The notes beneath the pieces are model-generated. The model was given only the letters and a program-made list of their open reading frames with translations, was not told the DNA's origin and did not search any database. From the NCBI GenBank assembly GCA_013791905.1, contig VMSX01000029.1:248001-312000 (forward strand): 64,000 nt of DNA, read 5' to 3'. Shown here piece by piece: positions 1 through 8,310 of the stretch (positions within the stretch are counted from its first letter, which is position 1; each line of letters starts with the position of its first letter). This DNA is from Rhodocyclaceae bacterium (lineage in GTDB: Bacteria; Pseudomonadota; Gammaproteobacteria; Burkholderiales; Rhodocyclaceae). The position numbers and the translations under genes are program-made.

Positions 1-1
1 C

Positions 2-412
2 CAGAGCATTGCCTTTGAAGTGGCACTTGATAACGCCCCCTACGAAAAAGCCATCGAACTGGTGACCGCCGCCCTCAAAACCGAAGGCTTCGGCATCCTG
101 ACCCGGATCGATGTGCGCGCCACGCTGAAGGAAAAAATCGATGCCGACTTTCGGCCCTACGCCATCCTTGGCGCCTGCAACCCCCCGCTCGCGCATCGGG
201 CACTCTCGCATGACGCCGTGGTCGGCCTGATGCTGCCCTGCAATGTCACGGTGGAAGCGACGCCGGCCGGTGGTTCAATGGTGCGTATCGCCGATCCGGA
301 TGTCTTTCTGCAGGTCGGCGAGTTCCGCCATGACAAGGAGTTGCAGGCGATTGCAAGCGAGGCACGCGAACGACTCCTGCGGGCCGTCAGTACGCTGAAC
401 GCCAGCAAGTAA
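2..412 (+). CDS. DUF302 family protein (5' end outside window)
   Basis: The frame is open to the left edge, so the true start is probably upstream; GTG at 20 is the first start-like codon inside the window. The visible protein shows the DUF302 pattern: an amphipathic N-terminal segment, GFGILTRIDV, then the signature FRPYAILGACNPPLAHRAL and GLMLPCNVTV. DUF302 proteins are small alpha/beta proteins of unknown function, often near copper, sulfur or redox genes; the genes that follow here fit that setting. A GC-rich hairpin lies just after the stop codon. Family assignment is firm; the function is not known. Confidence 0.85.
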   Translation, partial: QSIAFEVALDNAPYEKAIELVTAALKTEGFGILTRIDVRATLKEKIDADFRPYAILGACNPPLAHRALSHDAVVGLMLPCNVTVEATPAGGSMVRIADPDVFLQVGEFRHDKELQAIASEARERLLRAVSTLNASK

Positions 413-434
413 GGCTTTCGGCAGCAAGGCTTTG

Positions 435-456
435 ACGCCGGCCCACGGGCCGGCGT
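435..456 (+). terminator. Hairpin after the DUF302 gene, possible terminator
   Basis: ACGCCGGCCC and GGGCCGGCGT form a 10-bp perfect inverted repeat 22 bases after the DUF302 stop codon. Only a short mixed T-rich stretch follows, so termination is plausible but not certain. Confidence 0.5.
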
Positions 457-621
457 TCTCATTGGCTTTTCACAAAACCTCACGGTAGAGCCGGAGAGGC
501 GAAGCAGTGTGCGCTGCAAGGGCGTGCGCAGACCGAACATGACAGAAATGTCATGTTTGCGTCAGCTTGCTGTGGGGAGGCGTTGCGCATACTGGCAACA
601 ACCTCACTCAAGGAGCTTCGC

Positions 622-1059
622 ATGAAATTACCCTTCCGCACGGCTGTCTTTCTCTCCATGCTGGCACCCGTCGCCTGGGCGGCAGCGCCGCTGCCCCCGG
701 TGCATGTGTATAAAAGTCCGGCCTGCGGCTGCTGCGGCAAATGGGTTGATCACATGAAAGACAGCGGCTTTGATGTCATCACCCACGATACCCACAATGT
801 TGTCGAACACAAGACGCGTCTGGGCGTGCCGGTGGCGATGGGCTCGTGCCATACGGCCGAGGTCGGCGGATATCTGGTCGAAGGCCACGTGCCCGCGACG
901 GATGTGAAACGGCTGCTGGCGGAAAAGCCTTCCGCCAGGGGCCTTGCCGTACCGGGCATGCCGGCCAGTTCGCCCGGCATGGATAGCCCGCGCAATATTC
1001 CCTACGAAGTCGTGCTGATCGGAAAGAGTGGTGCAACGACGACCTACGCACGCCATTGA
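622..1059 (+). CDS. DUF411 domain protein with signal peptide (predicted periplasmic metal-binding protein)
   Basis: The ATG at 622 has AAGGAG about 7 bases upstream and starts a 146-residue protein with a clear signal peptide (MKLPFRTAVFLSMLAPVAWA). The frame is open further upstream, but that stretch lacks a ribosome site and would bury the signal peptide. The mature protein begins VHVYKSPACGCCGKW, the DUF411 metal-binding motif, followed by GVPVAMGSCHTAEVGGYLVEGHVP. DUF411 proteins are usually linked to copper handling in the periplasm. The Met-rich secreted protein downstream suggests a shared copper-related role; this is inference. Confidence 0.88.
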   Translation: MKLPFRTAVFLSMLAPVAWAAAPLPPVHVYKSPACGCCGKWVDHMKDSGFDVITHDTHNVVEHKTRLGVPVAMGSCHTAEVGGYLVEGHVPATDVKRLLAEKPSARGLAVPGMPASSPGMDSPRNIPYEVVLIGKSGATTTYARH

Positions 1060-1116
1060 AAAAGAATTCAGGAAACAGCTTGATTAATTTTCTAACAACC
1101 AAGGAAAGGAACCACC

Positions 1117-1566
1117 ATGAATACGAACACTCTCTCCCGCAGAGCAATGCAAATCGCGCTGGCCGTTGGCCTGGCAGCACCTCTGGCCCTGTTTGCCGCA
1201 GGTAATGCCACCCATCAACCCGGCATGGCACAAGCGGCAAATGTTCCCGCCAATGCGATGCCAGGCTACCAAGGACAAATGCAGGGCCGAATGCAGACGA
1301 TGCAGGCACGCATGCAGGCCATGCAGAGCATCACCGATCCGCAGGCACGCATGCCGCTGATGCAGGCACAGATGAAGGACATGCAGGAAGTGCAGGCCAT
1401 GATGAAGGAGGCCAACGCGGGTTGTCCCATGGCTGACGGCAAGGGCGGCGTGGGCCAGATGGGTGGCGCGCAGGGCGGCATGATGATGGGCGGCGGCATG
1501 GCGGCTGGCGTGGGCAAGGGCGGTGCAATGCCCATGCCGAACATGCCGGCGACGCCGGCAAAGTAA
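1117..1566 (+). CDS. Secreted methionine-rich protein, possible copper-binding
   Basis: A 149-residue protein with an N-terminal signal peptide ending near AALFAAG-like residues 20-30. The middle (residues 45-95) is a run of MQGRMQTMQARMQAMQ-type heptads, likely helical, and the C-terminal third is Gly/Met rich (MMMGGGM). Methionine clusters of this kind are common in periplasmic copper carriers and chaperones. A good ribosome site (AAGGAAAGG) lies 7-14 bases before the start. No named family is recognised. Its position after the DUF411 gene supports a metal role by inference only. Confidence 0.65.
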   Translation: MNTNTLSRRAMQIALAVGLAAPLALFAAGNATHQPGMAQAANVPANAMPGYQGQMQGRMQTMQARMQAMQSITDPQARMPLMQAQMKDMQEVQAMMKEANAGCPMADGKGGVGQMGGAQGGMMMGGGMAAGVGKGGAMPMPNMPATPAK

Positions 1567-1652
1567 GGGCATTTCATCTCATCCCTCGCTGGCGTGATGC
1601 GGGTGAGGGTTGAGCTGCATAGCTATTTCAATGAACTCACAGGAGGCGGATC

Positions 1653-1889
1653 ATGTATGGAATCGAACATGGCATGGGCTGGGGACTGGGTGGCTTTGGC
1701 ATGCTCCTGGTCTGGCTGGTCCCGATACTGCTGGTCGTCCTGCTGGTGCGCGCTTTCATCGGGCGGTCGGCCGGACCGGATGACACGCGGCCACGCAAGA
1801 CCCCGCTGGAAATGCTCGACGAGCGTTATGCCCGTGGCGAGTTTGAGCGCGACGAGTACCTCAAGCGACGCGGCGATCTGGCGCATTAG
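1653..1889 (+). CDS. Small membrane protein with SHOCT domain
   Basis: 78 residues. One transmembrane segment (about residues 15-37, FGMLLVWLVPILLVVLLVRAF) is followed by a cytoplasmic C-terminal SHOCT domain: LEMLDERYARGEFERDEYLKRR. A strong ribosome site (AGGAGG) precedes the ATG. SHOCT domains are short putative oligomerisation modules. Such proteins often accompany copper or heavy-metal genes, as here, but a specific role cannot be assigned. Confidence 0.8.
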   Translation: MYGIEHGMGWGLGGFGMLLVWLVPILLVVLLVRAFIGRSAGPDDTRPRKTPLEMLDERYARGEFERDEYLKRRGDLAH

Positions 1890-1958
1890 TTCGCACATGT
1901 CACGGTACCGGTCAGCTGCGGCCAGACTTCAGCCAATAAGTCTCGCGGCGAGTCACCC

Positions 1959-2102
1959 ATGCTGCTTTGGCTGAAACACCTGCGCGACAGTTTCCGCGCC
2001 TGGCGCAAGCGCAATGCGGCAGCCCACGCCGGGGCAAAACCCTCAGCGTGCTGCTCGGCGCCACCGCCGGGTGCAGGTAGCAGTACCGATCACCCCCTGT
2101 AA
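1959..2102 (+). CDS. Possible 47-residue small protein
   Basis: An open frame MLLWLKHLRDSFRAWRKR followed by an Ala/Gly/Pro-rich tail with adjacent cysteines (SACCSAPPPG). The basic amphipathic N-terminus and CC motif resemble small betaproteobacterial hypothetical proteins, but the ribosome site is weak (GGCGAG). It occupies most of an otherwise empty 300-bp gap between the SHOCT gene and the RlmN-like gene. It could be a chance frame. Confidence 0.3.
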   Translation: MLLWLKHLRDSFRAWRKRNAAAHAGAKPSACCSAPPPGAGSSTDHPL

Positions 2103-2190
2103 TCCTGCTGCAGCGCGGCTGTTTGCCGCGCCCTGTTCCAGGCAGGATTGTCCGGCGCTAGTTGTCCGGTGCTAGCATTCGCCCCCTCTT

Positions 2191-3201
2191 ATGCGCATCG
2201 AACAACTCCGTCAGCGCTTGCACGACCACGGCGCCAGGCCCTGCCATGCCGCGCGCGTGCTGCGCGCCTGGCTGCAGGCCCTGCCGCTCGACAGCGGCCC
2301 GGTGCCTGCCGATCAATATTTCCCCTTGCCGGTGCGCGCCGCCTTGCCCGCCCTTGCGGCGGAGCTGGCAACGCTGACGCGCCTGCGTGACGAACATGCT
2401 GGCGAGGACGGTTCCGCGCGCCTGCTGGTCGAACTGGCCGATGGCCAGACGGTGGAAAGCGTGTTGCTGCCGAAGGATGGCGTATGCGTGTCGACCCAGG
2501 TGGGTTGTGCGGTCGGTTGCGTGTTCTGCCTGACGGGGCAGGGGGGTCTGCTGCGTCAGCTCGACAGCACGGAGATCGTCGCCCAGGTAGTGCTGGCGCG
2601 GGCGCGGCGCCCGGTCAGGCGCGTCGTGTTCATGGGCATGGGCGAGCCGGCGCATAACCTGGACAACGTGCTGGAGGCCATCGAACTGCTCGGCACGGCG
2701 GGCGGCATCGGCCACAAGAATCTGGTGTTCTCCACCGTCGGCGACCGGCGCGTGTTCGAGCGGCTGCCACAAGGACCGGTCAAGCCGGCGCTGGCGCTGT
2801 CGCTGCATTCGACCGACGCTGCGCTGCGCGCGCGCCTGCTGCCGAAAGCCCCGCGCATCGATCCGGCCGAGCTGGTCGCACTGGGTGAAACCTACGCCCG
2901 CGCCACCGGCTACCCGATCCAGTATCAATGGACGCTGCTCGATGGCGTCAATGACAGCGACGCTGAACTCGACGGCATCGTCCGACTGCTGCAGGGCAAA
3001 TACGCCGTGATGAACTTCATCCCCTACAACGCCGTCAGCGGCCTCGCGTTCCGCCGCCCCGCTGCGGAGCGCGCCGCGGCGATGTCGCTCCACCTCTACC
3101 GCCACGGCATCCTGACCAAACTGCGCCAGTCGGCCGGGCAGGACATCGACGGCGGCTGTGGTCAGTTGCGGGCGCGGGACGCGGTCCCGCGCCGCGCCTG
3201 A
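2191..3201 (+). CDS. RlmN-like radical SAM RNA methyltransferase
   Basis: 336 residues. The radical SAM cluster motif is CAVGCVFC within CVSTQVGCAVGCVFCLTG, typical of the RlmN/Cfr family. FMGMGEPAHNLDNV, LSLHSTDAALRARLLP and the C-terminal GGCGQL, which holds the second catalytic cysteine, are also present. RlmN methylates C2 of A2503 in 23S rRNA and A37 in some tRNAs. This copy is shorter than E. coli RlmN (384 residues) and its N-terminal part diverges, so it may be a paralogue rather than the housekeeping enzyme. A copy of the dispersed 22-nt repeat starts at the last base of its stop codon. Confidence 0.85.
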   Translation: MRIEQLRQRLHDHGARPCHAARVLRAWLQALPLDSGPVPADQYFPLPVRAALPALAAELATLTRLRDEHAGEDGSARLLVELADGQTVESVLLPKDGVCVSTQVGCAVGCVFCLTGQGGLLRQLDSTEIVAQVVLARARRPVRRVVFMGMGEPAHNLDNVLEAIELLGTAGGIGHKNLVFSTVGDRRVFERLPQGPVKPALALSLHSTDAALRARLLPKAPRIDPAELVALGETYARATGYPIQYQWTLLDGVNDSDAELDGIVRLLQGKYAVMNFIPYNAVSGLAFRRPAAERAAAMSLHLYRHGILTKLRQSAGQDIDGGCGQLRARDAVPRRA

Positions 3202-3222
3202 AAGTCGGCTCTGGCGGGACGG
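3201..3222 (-). repeat. Dispersed 22-nt repeat, copy 1
   Basis: AAAGTCGGCTCTGGCGGGAC with one change from the consensus. It begins at the last base of the RlmN-like stop codon and extends into the intergenic region. Confidence 0.75.
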
Positions 3223-3295
3223 CGACATGACCCAGAACAAGTCATGCGCACCATGCGCTCAAGGTCAATAAGCGTGTCTTTATCGCATGTCCATG

Positions 3296-4090
3296 TCAGA
3301 GAATCCCGCCGAGCAACAGCCAGCCACCCCAGGCCATGAGTCCCAATCCGGCCAAGTGCGCGACAGGTATTTCTTGCGGGGCAATCTTCTCGATCAGTAC
3401 GAAAGCGGCAATGGCGGCCACCCAGAGCAGGTTCATCACGCCACCCACAAACAGCAGCGCCATCAACGCCCAGCAGCAGCCTGCGCAGAATGCACCGTGG
3501 CGCAAGCCCATTACCAGCGCGCCACGGTGGCCGTCGCGCCATTCGGTGAGGAGAAAGCCCAGCGGCGAGCGGCATTTTGATAGGCAGGCGTGCTTGAGCC
3601 GGCTCCATTGAAATGCCCCGGCCGCGACCAGCAGCAGGCCACCCAGCATGGGGCTGGTGCTGACCATCATCGGCGAGAGCAGTGCGGCCTGGTGCAGCCA
3701 CCACTGGGCCAGTGTTGCGGCCAGGCTGAAGGTGCTCCAGACGATAGCGTAACCAGCCAGAAAAACCGCAGTCGGCACAACGGCATCTCCATTTGCCAGA
3801 CGATCACGTTGCACGGTGGTGAAGGTGAGAATCATCGGCGAGGCGGAAGGCACCATCATGGCCACCATCATCACCGCCCACATCAGGAACATCAATACGA
3901 AATCGACCGCCCCCCAGGGTTGCCATTGGGGCATGGCCATGCCCGGCATCTGCATCTGCATCGGCATCGCGGCCATGCGCCACGCCAGATATATCAGGTA
4001 GGCCCAGGACAGCGCGGTAATGCCGGCGAGCCCGGCCAGCACGATACGCCGGTCGCGGCGGTAAATCGCGTTCACATCGATGGCCGACAT
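3296..4090 (-). CDS. DUF2182 integral membrane protein
   Basis: 264 residues with about six to seven hydrophobic segments. The N-terminal loop is methionine rich (MPMQMQMPGMAMP), followed by MWAVMMVAMMVPSASPMIL, the characteristic DUF2182 signature of a predicted metal-binding membrane protein. A Cys pair (HGAFCAGCCWALM) lies in the second half. It is downstream of the DUF1326 gene on the same strand; these two families are often adjacent. Function is unknown, with a role in metal transport or insertion suspected. Confidence 0.85.
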   Translation of the reverse strand: MSAIDVNAIYRRDRRIVLAGLAGITALSWAYLIYLAWRMAAMPMQMQMPGMAMPQWQPWGAVDFVLMFLMWAVMMVAMMVPSASPMILTFTTVQRDRLANGDAVVPTAVFLAGYAIVWSTFSLAATLAQWWLHQAALLSPMMVSTSPMLGGLLLVAAGAFQWSRLKHACLSKCRSPLGFLLTEWRDGHRGALVMGLRHGAFCAGCCWALMALLFVGGVMNLLWVAAIAAFVLIEKIAPQEIPVAHLAGLGLMAWGGWLLLGGIL

Positions 4091-4140
4091 TCAGGAACTA
4101 TTCCAGCTGGTGAGGTAGCGTAGCGATGGGCCACTTGTGA

Positions 4141-4186
4141 TCTGACAGAAGCGAGGCCGGCAGCCTTGTGCCGGCCCCTGGTCAGA
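4141..4186. other. Nested stem-loop between the DUF1326 and DUF2182 genes
   Basis: Outer arms TCTGAC and GTCAGA enclose an inner 7-bp hairpin GGCCGGC/GCCGGCC. It starts two bases beyond the DUF1326 stop. It could be an intercistronic processing or attenuation structure; there is no T tract on the transcribed strand. Confidence 0.45.
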
Positions 4187-4187
4187 C

Positions 4188-4790
4188 CTATGCACCCTGA
4201 TAGGTGAACGGGGAGTGGAAGCCGTTCTTGTTGCTGAACTGCCAGCTCAGGCCGTGATCCTCGTAACGCACTTCTTTCGATCGTGACGCCACTGCGGCGT
4301 GGCCGGGTGCGATGCACAGGGGGTGGTTGCTGATGGTGACCTCCGCGCCGCCCTGGCCCTCGATGCTCTCGATAGTGGCTGCGCCGATTTTCCCCATATC
4401 AAGGGTGCGTTGTTTGCCTGTGGCGGCAAAGGTCATCGGCACGTTCTTCACGCCAATGACCTCGCCAATATTCGCAGCCAGCAGGGCGGGGTGCCCGCCA
4501 GCTTTGCCGCCGAAGATTTGCGTCAAGGCATCGCGCTGGGCTTCACTGGCCTTCTCATCCAGATAGAGCGCGACCTTCCACTTCACCTCGGCCATGTGGC
4601 CGGGCGAGTGCACCGCAAGGGCTACGTTCAGCCCGTCTACCTTGACGTCGCCAAAGTTTCCCTGGTCGACATGCCAGGCAACGAGAGCGGTACATTCTTC
4701 AGCAGTAGGCGCGCCGAGGAACACACACGGACAAGCCACATCACAATTGCAGGCTTCGAAGTAACTTCCTTTCAGGTTCCATGTTGTCAT
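4188..4790 (-). CDS. DUF1326 domain protein
   Basis: The start at 4790 is chosen because GAGGAG lies 8 bases upstream and because the family begins with a WxLxGxYFEACNCDVACPC motif, seen here as WNLKGSYFEACNCDVACPC. 200 residues; the frame extends a further 32 codons upstream without a ribosome site. The cysteine cluster suggests metal or cofactor binding. It pairs with the downstream DUF2182 membrane protein, about 97 bp away across a stem-loop, and the two probably form one operon. Biochemical function is unknown. Confidence 0.85.
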   Translation of the reverse strand: MTTWNLKGSYFEACNCDVACPCVFLGAPTAEECTALVAWHVDQGNFGDVKVDGLNVALAVHSPGHMAEVKWKVALYLDEKASEAQRDALTQIFGGKAGGHPALLAANIGEVIGVKNVPMTFAATGKQRTLDMGKIGAATIESIEGQGGAEVTISNHPLCIAPGHAAVASRSKEVRYEDHGLSWQFSNKNGFHSPFTYQGA

Positions 4791-5055
4791 AACAAATCTC
4801 CTCTGTGGTCGGTCCTTGAATGCGACCTGTAAATTTAGGGTACGCCGCTGGAGCATCCTGTTCAACGCTGTTGTCATCATGGTCATTCCGAGCAGTTCTG
4901 CAAGTCATCAACTTGTATGCATGCCGCCGCTAAGGCCAGCGTCTGAGTGTCGAATGACAGGCACACTGCAGCCGTATCCCATCAGGATGCTGGCGGGGCA
5001 CGCGACGAATCTGGCACAATCGCCCCCCATACGACGATGCCGACAGGTAGAGACC

Positions 5056-5448
5056 ATGAAATTTGTAATCAGAACTTTCTTCCGCACCCTGCGGGTTGTG
5101 ATCGGCCCGTTCATGCTGCTGTGGGAATTTGTCAGGCGGCCCAAGGGGCTGGTGCGCCCACCGGCGCTACAGCAGCAGGTCGATCAGGCCTGCCGCAGCC
5201 TCGTCCTGTACCAGTTCAGGACGTGTCCGTTCTGCATCAAGGTGCGGCAGGAAATGCGCCGCCTGTCACTCGACATCGAATTCCGTGACGCGCAGGAAGA
5301 CCCACAGAATCGCGCCGCCCTCTTGCAAGGCGGCGGGCAGGTCATGGTGCCCTGCCTGAAGATCACCGACCCGTCCGGTTCCAGCGAATGGCTGTACGAA
5401 TCCGGCAAGGTCATTGCCTATCTGCGCGGGCGTTTTGCGGCGGTCTGA
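5056..5448 (+). CDS. Membrane-anchored glutaredoxin
   Basis: The ATG at 5056 gives 130 residues. An N-terminal hydrophobic stretch (RTLRVVIGPFMLLWEFV) is followed by a glutaredoxin fold starting SLVLYQFRTCPFCIKV. The CPFC motif is a dithiol active site, and VPCLKI supplies the cis-proline region. It would carry out thiol-disulfide exchange near the inner membrane. The longer frame reaching upstream to 4816 runs across the DUF1326 promoter region and is unlikely to be translated. Confidence 0.85.
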   Translation: MKFVIRTFFRTLRVVIGPFMLLWEFVRRPKGLVRPPALQQQVDQACRSLVLYQFRTCPFCIKVRQEMRRLSLDIEFRDAQEDPQNRAALLQGGGQVMVPCLKITDPSGSSEWLYESGKVIAYLRGRFAAV

Positions 5449-5543
5449 GCCAGCCTGCTGCCGAATTGCCGGACGCAATACGCCGAGAACGGTGAACCGC
5501 ACTTCACGATATCGCTCGTCACCTGACGTCAGGCAAGCCGCAC

Positions 5544-6419
5544 ATGATTGAGAAAATTGTCGAAATCACCCTGCCCATCTTTGTTGTTGCACTGATCGGT
5601 TTTTTTTACGCCCGTGCCGTCAAGCCGGATTTGGCGGGGGCCAACAAACTGGTGGTGGATATCGCGCTGCCAATCCTGATTTTCACTTCCCTGTCCACCA
5701 AGGAGTTCAACCCGCAAACGGCAGCACTATTCAGCGCTGCCGCCGTCTTGCTGATCGTGCTGAGCGGCTTGCTGGCCTACCCCTTGAGCAGGTTGTCCGG
5801 CGCATCCTGGCGGGCTTTGCTGCCGTGTGTGATGTTCACCAATGTGGGGCCGGTCGGCATCCCCCTGATCGTGCTGGCCTATGGTCCGGCGGGCCTGGCG
5901 CCGGCCGTGGTGCTGCTGGTGCTGTCCAACATCCTGCACTTCACGCTGGGTGCGGGTCTGATGAGTGGGCGCGTCGATTGGCGCATGGTCTACGCCAACC
6001 CCCTGGTGTGGGCCACGCTGCTGGGCATTGGCTTTTCCCAGTTGCAATGGAGCCTGCCCAGCTGGGCAGGGGCGCCCCTGAACATGATCGGCAGCATCCT
6101 GGTGCCCATGATGCTGCTGTCCCTGGGCGCCCGACTGTCATCCAGCCAGGTCAGCGATGTCAAGGTCGGGATACTGTCAGCCTTGATTGTGCTGGGGACA
6201 CGGCTGGTCGCAACATGGCTGATACTGCAATTTCTGCCTTTGCACGGCATTGAACGGGGCGCCCTCATCCTCTTTGCGTGCATGCCCGCTGCCGTGTTCA
6301 ATTTCATGCTGGCGGATCGCTTTCATTGCGAGCCCAACAAGGTGGCCTCCATGGTCATCGTCGGTCACGTCGCCAGCCTGGTTTGCCTGCCCCTGGGCAT
6401 CTGGCTTGCATTCATGTGA
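5544..6419 (+). CDS. AEC family (auxin efflux carrier-like) transporter
   Basis: 291 residues with about ten hydrophobic segments in the two-bundle arrangement of the AEC/BASS superfamily. The N-terminus MIEKIVEITLPIFVVALIGFF and NVGPVGIPLIVL match the family. Bacterial members export or import small carboxylates such as malate or malonate; the substrate cannot be read from sequence. It converges on the panE-like gene, with a 42-bp gap and no clear terminator. Confidence 0.85.
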   Translation: MIEKIVEITLPIFVVALIGFFYARAVKPDLAGANKLVVDIALPILIFTSLSTKEFNPQTAALFSAAAVLLIVLSGLLAYPLSRLSGASWRALLPCVMFTNVGPVGIPLIVLAYGPAGLAPAVVLLVLSNILHFTLGAGLMSGRVDWRMVYANPLVWATLLGIGFSQLQWSLPSWAGAPLNMIGSILVPMMLLSLGARLSSSQVSDVKVGILSALIVLGTRLVATWLILQFLPLHGIERGALILFACMPAAVFNFMLADRFHCEPNKVASMVIVGHVASLVCLPLGIWLAFM

Positions 6420-6461
6420 GTGCGCAGCAAGTCGCTGAATGCGCAAGGACGTCAGGTTCCC

Positions 6462-7349
6462 TTAGCGGGATTCCAGCAGCTTGACCAGGGTATGCAGGAC
6501 CCGATTGGCAGGTGTCGGGATGCCCAGCGCCTGGCCTTTGGCAATCACGTAGCCGTTCAGATGGTCGATCTCGCTGCGCTTGTGGCGCGCCAGATCCTGG
6601 GCGGTTGATGAAAGCTGGGTCGGCATGGTGCGCGCGATCTTCTGCACGGCCTCCCACATGTCGCCGGGAACGGTGACGCCGGCACCCTGTGCAACATCAA
6701 GACACTCCTGCACGACAGCGCGCATTACTTCTTCCACGCCTTCACCTTGAGTGAGGCGACCATAGGGCAGTTGCGTGATCGCGGACAGGGCGTTGTAGGC
6801 GCAATTGAGGATCAGCTTGGCCCACAGCGCACCCATTATGTTGGCGGAGATATCCACCGGGACTTCTGCAGCGGCAAACAATTTCACCAGTTCCGCGCTG
6901 GATGCCGACGCGCCGATGACCAGTTCGCCGCGGCCATGGTGCTTGACCTGGCCGGCCCCGGCCATTTCGGTGGCAACGTAAACCACCGCAGGAATGACTT
7001 CGCGCTGCAACAGGGTTTGCAGCCGCTCGGCATTATCCACGCCATTCTGCAAGGTCAGGATTACCGCGTCAGCATCAAGATGCGGGGCCATTTCCGCAGC
7101 GACGTGCGCGGTATCGGTCGACTTGACGCAGCAGAGCACCAGCTTCGCTCCCTTGATGGCGCTGGCTTCGGTGCTGGCTTGAACCGGCACATGCGCCTTG
7201 AATGACTGCGTATCCATCAGCAAGCCGTCGCGACGGACCGCCGCCACATGCTGTGGCCGGCCGATCAACACCACCTCATTGCCGGCACGCGCCAGCATGC
7301 CACCGTAGTAGCAACCCACTGCACCTGCGCCCATCACCGCTGTCTTCAT
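6462..7349 (-). CDS. panE: 2-dehydropantoate 2-reductase (PanE/ApbA family)
   Basis: The Rossmann motif MGAGAVGCYYGGML is at the N-terminus and the C-terminal domain follows at about residue 180 (LWAKLILNCAYNALSAIT), with the catalytic lysine region in that segment. The enzyme reduces ketopantoate to pantoate with NADPH in pantothenate synthesis. The start at 7349 is preferred because AAGGTGG lies 8 bases upstream; a TTG seven codons earlier is possible. About 295 residues, normal for the family. Family members can also act on other 2-oxoacids, so the symbol is probable rather than certain. Confidence 0.85.
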   Translation of the reverse strand: MKTAVMGAGAVGCYYGGMLARAGNEVVLIGRPQHVAAVRRDGLLMDTQSFKAHVPVQASTEASAIKGAKLVLCCVKSTDTAHVAAEMAPHLDADAVILTLQNGVDNAERLQTLLQREVIPAVVYVATEMAGAGQVKHHGRGELVIGASASSAELVKLFAAAEVPVDISANIMGALWAKLILNCAYNALSAITQLPYGRLTQGEGVEEVMRAVVQECLDVAQGAGVTVPGDMWEAVQKIARTMPTQLSSTAQDLARHKRSEIDHLNGYVIAKGQALGIPTPANRVLHTLVKLLESR

Positions 7350-7691
7350 CTTCTCATCCACCTTGTTCAAGTTGGCGAGTATTGTGGGTTACCAACTGCA
7401 TGCCAAGCCCGCTCTGCAGGGGAAACCGCCAAAAGCATAACAGTAAGCATGCCACGAGCAAGGCTGGAATGGTGATGGCAAAACGCGAACGCTACTCAGC
7501 CAAGAGCAATTGTTGTGCTTTTGACGAAACCTGATGGGCTATATTCTTGGCAAAAGACAAACAGGCGAACCACCCACCCATGCATGCCAAAGCATGAGAA
7601 AACGCAGCGAACAGAAAGTGAAACAACAGTTTGCCACGCCGCCCGCAATCTTCGTACTACCAATGCTTGGAAGTCTGCGGGACGCGGACGC
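7350..7691. other. 342-bp gap with no convincing gene
   Basis: Lower G+C than its surroundings. Short frames on both strands lack ribosome sites and recognisable domains. A TTGACG (7521-7526) and TATATT (7540-7545) occur, but the spacing of 13 is too short for a normal sigma-70 promoter. I see nothing else here. Confidence 0.5.
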
Positions 7692-7925
7692 CTACAAACC
7701 GACCAACTCGGCATGCACTCCCGTATCTTTTACTTTCAACAAGATGTTTTTCCCGCTCGTGCATTCCGGATTGTATGCCACCAACATCAGATGCATATTT
7801 CCTGACGGCACGCCAGCGCTGATCACGCATTCATCTGTCCGTACTGCCTCTCCCAATTTCACCAGTGCTTCTTTGGAAAGCGACTCGTCAATATGGACAA
7901 GAACATCCGCAATTGAGAATTCCAT
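7692..7925 (-). CDS. Small HMA-like (ferredoxin-fold) protein
   Basis: 77 residues with a beta-alpha-beta-beta-alpha-beta pattern: SIADVLVHIDE, a helix LSKEALVKLGEAV, CVISAGVPSG, HLMLVAYNPE, then a final helix and VHAELVGL. This resembles short heavy-metal-associated-like domains of betaproteobacteria but lacks the CxxC metal motif. AGAGGGG precedes the ATG at good spacing. It is flanked by two gaps of more than 300 bp with little coding content. Confidence 0.65.
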   Translation of the reverse strand: MEFSIADVLVHIDESLSKEALVKLGEAVRTDECVISAGVPSGNMHLMLVAYNPECTSGKNILLKVKDTGVHAELVGL

Positions 7926-8310
7926 GATGCAACCCCTCTCTTGGTGTGTGAAATATTTCTAATACCAGTATAGGTCACTAGGTTGCTGTGTCTGACAGAT
8001 TTGGGACTCGATCCGCCAGCCAGGTTGCAGCGGTCATTGGGAAAAGTCGGCGCTGGCGGGACGGAGTGCCCCGCAGCGGGTATGAAATGCCCCGCATGGG
8101 GTACGACGCCAACCGGGGCAATGCGCGCTAACGCACAAAGAAAATCCAGGATTCGACAGATAATAATAGGGTAACTGACGTGCGATGCTTCCGCCCCGCG
8201 CTGCGGGTGCCGATCGCGATTGATGATTTGCACAAGGTGTATGGAATCGTTTCCCCTGTGCAGGTAAATTACCGACCATGAACAGCAGAATAAAAACGGA
8301 GCGTTAAACA
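7926..8310. other. 385-bp gap holding a dispersed repeat copy
   Basis: Between the small HMA-like gene and the MipA-type gene. It holds one perfect copy of the 22-nt repeat (8042-8064) and a short GCCCCGCA/TGCGGGGC-rich stretch at about 8068-8100. No convincing open frame. The promoter of the MipA-type gene presumably lies in the A+T-rich last 100 bases. Confidence 0.5.
8042..8064 (-). repeat. Dispersed 22-nt repeat, copy 2
   Basis: Exact match to the consensus, AAAAGTCGGCGCTGGCGGGA plus CGG, in intergenic DNA. Confidence 0.85.

Noticed and set aside
2158-3240. 360-codon frame antisense to the RlmN-like gene
   Set aside because: Antisense shadow; low-complexity Arg/Gln-rich translation.
7521-7545. 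TTGACG ... TATATT promoter-like pair
   Set aside because: Spacing of 13 bases is too short and no gene follows.
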